Part shown: positions 7,775 to 9,351 of the stretch, piece by piece
Position numbering within the stretch: the stretch's first letter is position 1
Layout of the letters: every line of letters begins with the position of its first letter
Source: Candidatus Methanophaga sp. GoMg3.2
Lineage (GTDB): Archaea > Halobacteriota > Syntropharchaeia > Alkanophagales > Methanospirareceae
Direction: 5' to 3'
DNA: 9,351 nucleotides
NCBI GenBank assembly: GCA_013180565.1
Contig: QBUN01000337.1
Location: 1 to 9,351, forward strand
The notes under the pieces: generated by a model
The model's database searches: none
The model's input: the letters and a program-made list of their open reading frames with translations, nothing else
Told to the model about the DNA's origin: nothing
Position numbers and translations under genes: made by a program

Positions 7775-7893
7775 TCCCTCTCCCCATACTTCTTTTTCAT
7801 CTCTTCATTTAAGTTTTGTAAATGCTTTTGCGAAGCAAAAGGGTTTTTTGTAAAAAGAAAAAGTGTTAGTTGGCTCGTGTGGCTCATATCCAT
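7771..7893 (-). CDS. small ORF of 40 residues coupled to the nucleotidyltransferase
   Basis: ATG 7891-7893 opens a 40-codon frame that ends in TGA 7771-7773, overlapping the next start as ATGA, the same junction type used elsewhere in this operon. GGAG at 7902-7905 is 8 nt before the ATG. The start of the product reads MDMSHTSQLTLFLFTKNP, and the charged end is NLNEEMKKKYGERE. No family is recognised. It could be a real microprotein, a leader peptide keeping ribosomes on the message so that the nucleotidyltransferase is translated, or the tail of a lost gene. The codons for PFASQK coincide with a perfect hairpin (7825-7841). Confidence 0.45.
   Translation of the reverse strand: MDMSHTSQLTLFLFTKNPFASQKHLQNLNEEMKKKYGERE
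7825..7850 (+). terminator. hairpin plus T-run resembling an intrinsic terminator (orphan)
   Basis: CTTTTGC (7825-7831) and GCAAAAG (7835-7841) form a perfect 7-bp stem with a GAA loop, followed on the plus strand by GGTTTTTTG. No plus-strand gene precedes it. On the minus strand the same hairpin comes just after T-rich runs (7852-7863), so it could instead attenuate transcription between the zinc-ribbon gene and the nucleotidyltransferase. Confidence 0.3.
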
Positions 7894-7933
7894 GGTTTAT
7901 TCTCCAATAATTCCCTCTCGGCATCTTATTTAT

Positions 7934-8218
7934 TTACATCACCATTTTGCATCCACAATTTGGACATCTTTTGTAATTAAGTCCTTCAAGAGTGTAACCA
8001 CTCAGCTTGACATCTTTCAGTTTATGCCCGCAATTCGGGCATGGCTGACCCCGGAGTCCCCAAATCTTGTAGTTTATATGTTTTATTGGTATCGAAATCA
8101 ACAATATCAAGAACATAAACGGCAGAGATATTAATTGCAGTAGCATCTTCACATACATCTTTGCATACCACTTATATTTGCTCTCGCCTTCTTGCATATC
8201 TGGCCCCTCACTCTTCAT
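7934..8218 (-). CDS. small membrane-anchored zinc-ribbon protein, hypothetical
   Basis: A protein of 94 residues (87 if Met8 is the start). A charged N-terminus is followed by one long hydrophobic helix (about residues 25-45, LLQLISLPFMFLILLISIPI). The C-terminal zinc ribbon is C60-PN-C63-G and C85-PN-C88-G, with a further C90. I do not recognise a named family. The architecture suggests a membrane-bound metal-binding domain facing one side of the membrane. Two starts are possible: ATG 8218 with GGAGG (8229-8233) 10 nt upstream, or ATG 8197 with GAGGGG (8204-8209) 6 nt upstream; I slightly favour the second. It is the first gene of the run, 40 nt before the small ORF. A role in regulating or scaffolding glycan synthesis would be guesswork. 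Confidence 0.75.
   Translation of the reverse strand: MKSEGPDMQEGESKYKWYAKMYVKMLLQLISLPFMFLILLISIPIKHINYKIWGLRGQPCPNCGHKLKDVKLSGYTLEGLNYKRCPNCGCKMVM
8204..8209 (-). promoter_or_regulatory. ribosome binding site favouring the inner start of the zinc-ribbon gene
   Basis: Minus-strand GAGGGG lies 6 nt before ATG 8195-8197, a normal archaeal spacing. If it is used, the protein begins MQEGESKYKWY and lacks the first seven residues. The competing GGAGG at 8229-8233 is 10 nt from ATG 8218. Confidence 0.4.
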
Positions 8219-8250
8219 TCTTCATTGGCCTCCTACGGGACTCATCCGCC

Positions 8251-8258
8251 TATAAAAC
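8251..8258 (-). promoter_or_regulatory. candidate TATA box for the glycan operon
   Basis: Minus-strand GTTTTATA lies about 33-40 nt before ATG 8218, so transcription would start around 8228, close to the GGAGG at 8229-8233. A second run, GGATTTATC (8261-8269), is slightly further back and would leave that ribosome binding site inside the message. No clear BRE is seen. Confidence 0.35.
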
Positions 8259-8395
8259 TAAGATAAATCCATATCCTGCTTCTCCAAAACTTCGTTTCTC
8301 TCTCGACATCATTTTATCTTACAATCCCTCCTCAGCATCCGCTGCCCAATGCCGATCCTCTTATCATCTGTCAATCAATTCAGATACGGCACTAA

Positions 8396-8416
8396 AAAAT
8401 AAAATAAATATCTTTG
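8396..8416 (-). promoter_or_regulatory. candidate BRE/TATA element
   Basis: The minus strand reads CAAAGATATTTATTTTA, a purine-rich BRE-like stretch followed by a TATA-like core. If used, the message would carry a leader of roughly 160 nt before the zinc-ribbon gene. Evidence is composition and layout only. Confidence 0.3.
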
Positions 8417-8467
8417 ACTCCTATCTTAGCGCTCTCTCTTATACCTCACAATAATGTTTGATTAGCA

Positions 8468-8487
8468 TCTATATAAATATATAAACT
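8468..8487 (-). promoter_or_regulatory. strong A/T TATA-like run
   Basis: The minus strand reads AGTTTATATATTTATATAGA, close to the archaeal TTTATATA core and nearly symmetrical, so it could work on either strand. It lies about 250 nt before the zinc-ribbon gene and just past the end of the deacetylase remnant. It could be a promoter for a long leader or simply an A/T spacer. Confidence 0.3.
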
Positions 8488-8513
8488 ATAACAACATCTG
8501 CTTTCCTGTGCAT

Positions 8514-8704
8514 TCATTGATGATGCGAAAATATGCTGTCTATATCATGCCTTAGAACAACCAACTTATTATTCTTTTTCTTTTGCTCTCCAAGATAAGA
8601 TACGAATAAACCGTCAGAGGTGTGTAGCCGCTATCAAGAAGTGCCAAACACAAATCCTTGTATCTGCTTAATGTGAAATCCATGTTCTTTACTATCCCAT
8701 GCAT
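8514..8704 (-). pseudogene. polysaccharide deacetylase-like N-terminus, frameshifted and truncated
   Basis: From ATG 8702-8704 (or 8681-8683) the frame reads NMDFTLSRYKDLC, then ALLDSGYTPLTVYSYL, then stops at 8552-8554. In a second frame, overlapping the end of the first, sits NKLVVLRHDIDS, which stops at 8514-8516. The pair (xxFTxxxYKxLCxALxxSGYTxLTVYxYL, then VxLRHDxDR) is how I recall archaeal polysaccharide-deacetylase proteins starting, with RHD-x-D being the metal-binding motif. A single-base shift near 8566-8572 joins the two. The rest of the enzyme, about 200 residues, is not found downstream. It would have removed acetyl groups from a glycan, which fits the locus. Identification is from memory of the family. 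Confidence 0.55.
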
Positions 8705-8901
8705 TCTTTCAACGTAAACCCACAACCAGCATCTCGATTCCCTTTAGAACATCAATAAACCCCTTCTCTTTTGATTCTTTTATTCCCGTCATCTCCTACA
8801 TCTCTATTTTCGCTATACCCTATAAATATAAATATAAATATAAATATCAATATTCATATGCGATTTTAAATTATACCATTTTGTATATCTCTTCATCGGG
8901 T
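8684..8901. other. A/T- and C-rich spacer with coding-like scraps
   Basis: Between the deacetylase remnant and the SDR fragment there is no recognisable gene. A minus-strand 27-codon frame at 8709-8792 (start MTGIKESKEKGFIDVLKG) looks coding-like but matches nothing I know, and its GGAG touches the ATG, so it is a poor start. Just before the deacetylase frame the same strand reads WLWVYVERMHGIVKN without a stop, perhaps part of an earlier fusion. The right part is the hexamer repeat at 8821-8847. Confidence 0.4.
8821..8847. repeat. tandem hexamer repeat, (TATAAA) x 4.5
   Basis: Four perfect copies of TATAAA followed by TAT, 27 bp in all. Each unit is itself TATA-box-like on the plus strand (TATAAATA) and gives TTTATATT on the minus strand. 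It may have grown by slippage, and could provide several overlapping promoter sites or an easily melted segment. Confidence 0.9.
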
Positions 8902-8927
8902 TCACTTAAATAATCGTATCTCTCTCT
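8871..8927 (-). pseudogene. C-terminal tail of an unknown gene fused behind the SDR fragment
   Basis: One frame off from the SDR, the minus strand reads LRERYDYLSEPDEEIYKMV and then TAA at 8871-8873. The stretch is acidic and looks like a real protein end, but it has a stop immediately upstream (8931-8933) and no start. It begins within a (GA)5 run (8919-8928), where the SDR similarity ends. It suggests that two genes were joined at this microrepeat. I do not recognise the family. Confidence 0.35.
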
Positions 8928-9156
8928 CAATCATTTCCTCTACCTGATCAGGATCAGATACATCAGCTTGAATGTGTAGCGCACGTTGCACTATTTTATT
9001 AATTTCGTTCATAACTTCGATCTTTTCTTGAGGTTTTTCGTCGTTGTTGATGACTACAGTAAAACCTCTTTCCGCTAATTCTAGTGCTATTGCACGTCCT
9101 ATACCACGTGAGCTGCCAGTGACTAATGCAACTTTATTTACGCTATGTTCTGCCAT
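8902..9156 (-). pseudogene. short-chain dehydrogenase/reductase, N-terminal third only
   Basis: An 84-codon frame with a clear classical SDR start: KVALVTGSSRGIGRAIALEL (8-27) contains the cofactor loop TG-x3-G-x-G (13-20), and ADVSDPDQVEEMIE (64-77) is the adenine-pocket Asp region. The similarity stops at about residue 79, and the frame ends in REIRLFK. The NNAG motif, the catalytic Ser and Y-x3-K, and the rest of a normal protein of about 250 residues are missing, so it cannot be an active reductase. It would have resembled FabG-type or sugar/polyol reductases. GAGG at 9166-9169 is 9 nt before the ATG, so the fragment may still be translated. Its start lies inside the 32-codon ATP-grasp-like frame. 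Confidence 0.75.
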
Positions 9157-9236
9157 TTTTCTTCGCCTCTAATTCCGAGCGATCTTCTGATTGCCAGACT
9201 TGTTCGTTCTGCACCGTCTGTAATGAATACGGTCAT
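9138..9236 (-). pseudogene. ATP-grasp-like N-terminal fragment
   Basis: ATG 9234-9236 opens a 32-codon frame starting MTVFITDGAERTSLAIRRSL and ending at TAA 9138-9140, inside the SDR fragment in another frame. The first 22 residues resemble the first strand and helix of archaeal ATP-grasp/carbamoyl-phosphate-synthase-like ligases (VLVTDGxxRxSLAxxRSLG). After about residue 22 (near 9170) the similarity stops and the frame runs into the SDR leader. It seems to be the promoter-proximal stump of a ligase gene, joined to the SDR start. A TATA box (9252-9259) fits a leaderless message. Family assignment rests on a short stretch. Confidence 0.4.
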
Positions 9237-9250
9237 ATTTTGTTTAACCC

Positions 9251-9261
9251 CTTTTATAACC
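9251..9261 (-). promoter_or_regulatory. candidate TATA box upstream of the ATP-grasp/SDR remnant
   Basis: Minus-strand GGTTATAAAAG sits about 16-25 nt before ATG 9236 and could place the transcription start at or near that ATG, i.e. a leaderless message. For the SDR start at 9156 it would give a leader of about 80 nt. Confidence 0.4.
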
Positions 9262-9286
9262 ACAAGATTACGCAGATTTTCACGAG
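9258..9286. repeat. intergenic repeat-like motif with AGATT iterations
   Basis: The plus strand reads AACCACAAGATTACGCAG followed by ATTTTCACGAG, with AGATT repeated 10 bp apart. It resembles the ACCACAGATTACACAGATT-type intergenic repeats that I recall from several archaeal and bacterial genomes. Only one copy is in this window, so repeat status cannot be shown here. Confidence 0.35.
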
Positions 9287-9296
9287 AATGCTTAAG

Positions 9297-9302
9297 AAAA
9301 AA
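9297..9302 (-). terminator. possible T-run terminator for the gene entering from the right
   Basis: The minus strand reads TTTAAAAACATTTTTTCTTAAG directly after the stop at 9308-9310. A T6 run just after a stop codon is the usual form of an archaeal terminator. No hairpin is needed or seen. Confidence 0.35.
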
Positions 9303-9307
9303 TGTTT

Positions 9308-9351
9308 TTAAATTAGCTCATCCAAGGTTTCAAAAGGTGAGAATTTTCCTG
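9308..9351 (-). CDS. C-terminal tail of a gene entering from the right edge (partial)
   Basis: One minus-strand frame from the right edge stays open and reads GKFSPFETLDELI before TAA at 9308-9310; the other two frames stop at 9328-9330 or 9314-9316 without similar character. The tail is too short to assign. A T-run follows the stop. If the gene is real it lies on the same strand as all the others and ends about 70 nt before the ATP-grasp/SDR remnant begins. Confidence 0.3.
   Translation of the reverse strand, partial: GKFSPFETLDELI

Larger units (their letters stand above)
7768..7919. repeat. 15-bp direct repeat flanking the small ORF
   Basis: Plus-strand caatcattccctctc at 7768-7782 and caataattccctctc at 7905-7919 agree at 14 of 15 positions. 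They lie 137 bp apart and bracket the 40-codon ORF. Each copy, read on the minus strand, holds the purine-rich GAGAGGGAAT. It may be a duplicated translation-initiation region, the scar of a small insertion, or chance in purine-rich leader sequence. Confidence 0.4.
8219..8513. other. non-coding leader region of the operon
   Basis: No convincing gene is visible on either strand. Minus-strand frames are broken by frequent stops; short stretches such as EDRHWAADAEEGL look coding-like but have no start and a stop after 13 residues. The region holds several TATA-like runs (8251-8258, 8396-8416, 8468-8487) and is a natural place for the operon promoter. It lies where the rest of the deacetylase remnant should be, but I see no trace of that domain. 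Confidence 0.6.

Noticed and set aside
7340..8134. A long plus-strand open frame of 264 codons
   Set aside because: It lies opposite the well-supported nucleotidyltransferase, small ORF and zinc-ribbon genes, has many Cys, Phe and His residues typical of antisense reading, and shows no family motif.
8161..8454. Plus-strand frame of 97 codons reaching into the noncoding strip
   Set aside because: Ser/Tyr/Leu-rich, begins antisense to the zinc-ribbon gene, no ribosome binding site or recognisable domain.
8684..8760. WLWVYVERMHGIVKN read just upstream of the deacetylase frame, considered as a transposase scrap
   Set aside because: The stretch is short, has a stop just before it and matches no transposase motif I can name.
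1..9351. tRNA, rRNA, CRISPR arrays, insertion-sequence transposases and toxin-antitoxin pairs
   Set aside because: No T-loop or anticodon-arm patterns, no regularly spaced repeats, no DDE-type transposase motifs and no complete small gene pair were seen on either strand.

Overview
The window looks archaeal. Start codons are preceded by GGAG or GGTGAT motifs that would pair with an archaeal 16S 3' end. Many consecutive genes overlap as ATGA or lie a few bases apart, and the gaps hold TATA-box-like A/T runs. The family mix (a DUF2206-like membrane protein, a DPM1-like GT2, GT4 enzymes, a deacetylase remnant) recalls Methanosarcinales or ANME-type Halobacteriota. That placement is an inference from family resemblance; the sequence does not prove it. 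No rRNA, tRNA, CRISPR array or intact transposase was found.

Every gene I can support is on the minus strand, so the locus reads from right to left. Positions 8218 to 1 look like one long operon for building a surface glycan or S-layer/lipid-linked oligosaccharide. In order of transcription it holds: a small membrane-anchored zinc-ribbon protein (7934-8218), a 40-residue ORF (7771-7893), a sugar-1-phosphate nucleotidyltransferase (7028-7774), a polyprenyl-phosphate GT2 with two C-terminal membrane helices (6075-7031), a Gfo/Idh/MocA oxidoreductase (5014-6051), an aldo/keto-reductase-like protein (4097-5017), a GalE-like epimerase (3150-4079), two GT4 glycosyltransferases (1952-3148 and 731-1906), and the first 242 residues of a DUF2206-like membrane protein that runs off the left edge. 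Several junctions are overlaps or near-overlaps (7771-7774, 7028-7031, 5014-5017, a 1-nt gap at 3149, a 4-nt gap at 727-730), which suggests translational coupling.

A simple working model: the nucleotidyltransferase makes a UDP- or dTDP-sugar, and the epimerase, MocA and AKR-like proteins convert it to a modified sugar. The GT2 starts or extends a polyprenyl-linked chain, the GT4s extend it, and the DUF2206 protein acts at the membrane. Base composition steps down near 4080: sampled lines are about 40-50% GC to the right and 20-33% to the left. The distal GT4/GT4/epimerase part may therefore be a separately acquired cassette.

The right flank (8219-9351) is different. It is mostly non-coding but holds at least three decayed gene beginnings on the same strand: a frameshifted polysaccharide-deacetylase N-terminus (8514-8704), a short-chain dehydrogenase cut off after about 80 residues and joined to a foreign tail (8871-9156), and an ATP-grasp-like N-terminus overlapping it (9138-9236). 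It also carries a (TATAAA) hexamer tandem repeat, several TATA-like runs and an intergenic repeat-like motif at 9258-9286. A probable C-terminal tail of another gene enters from the right edge.
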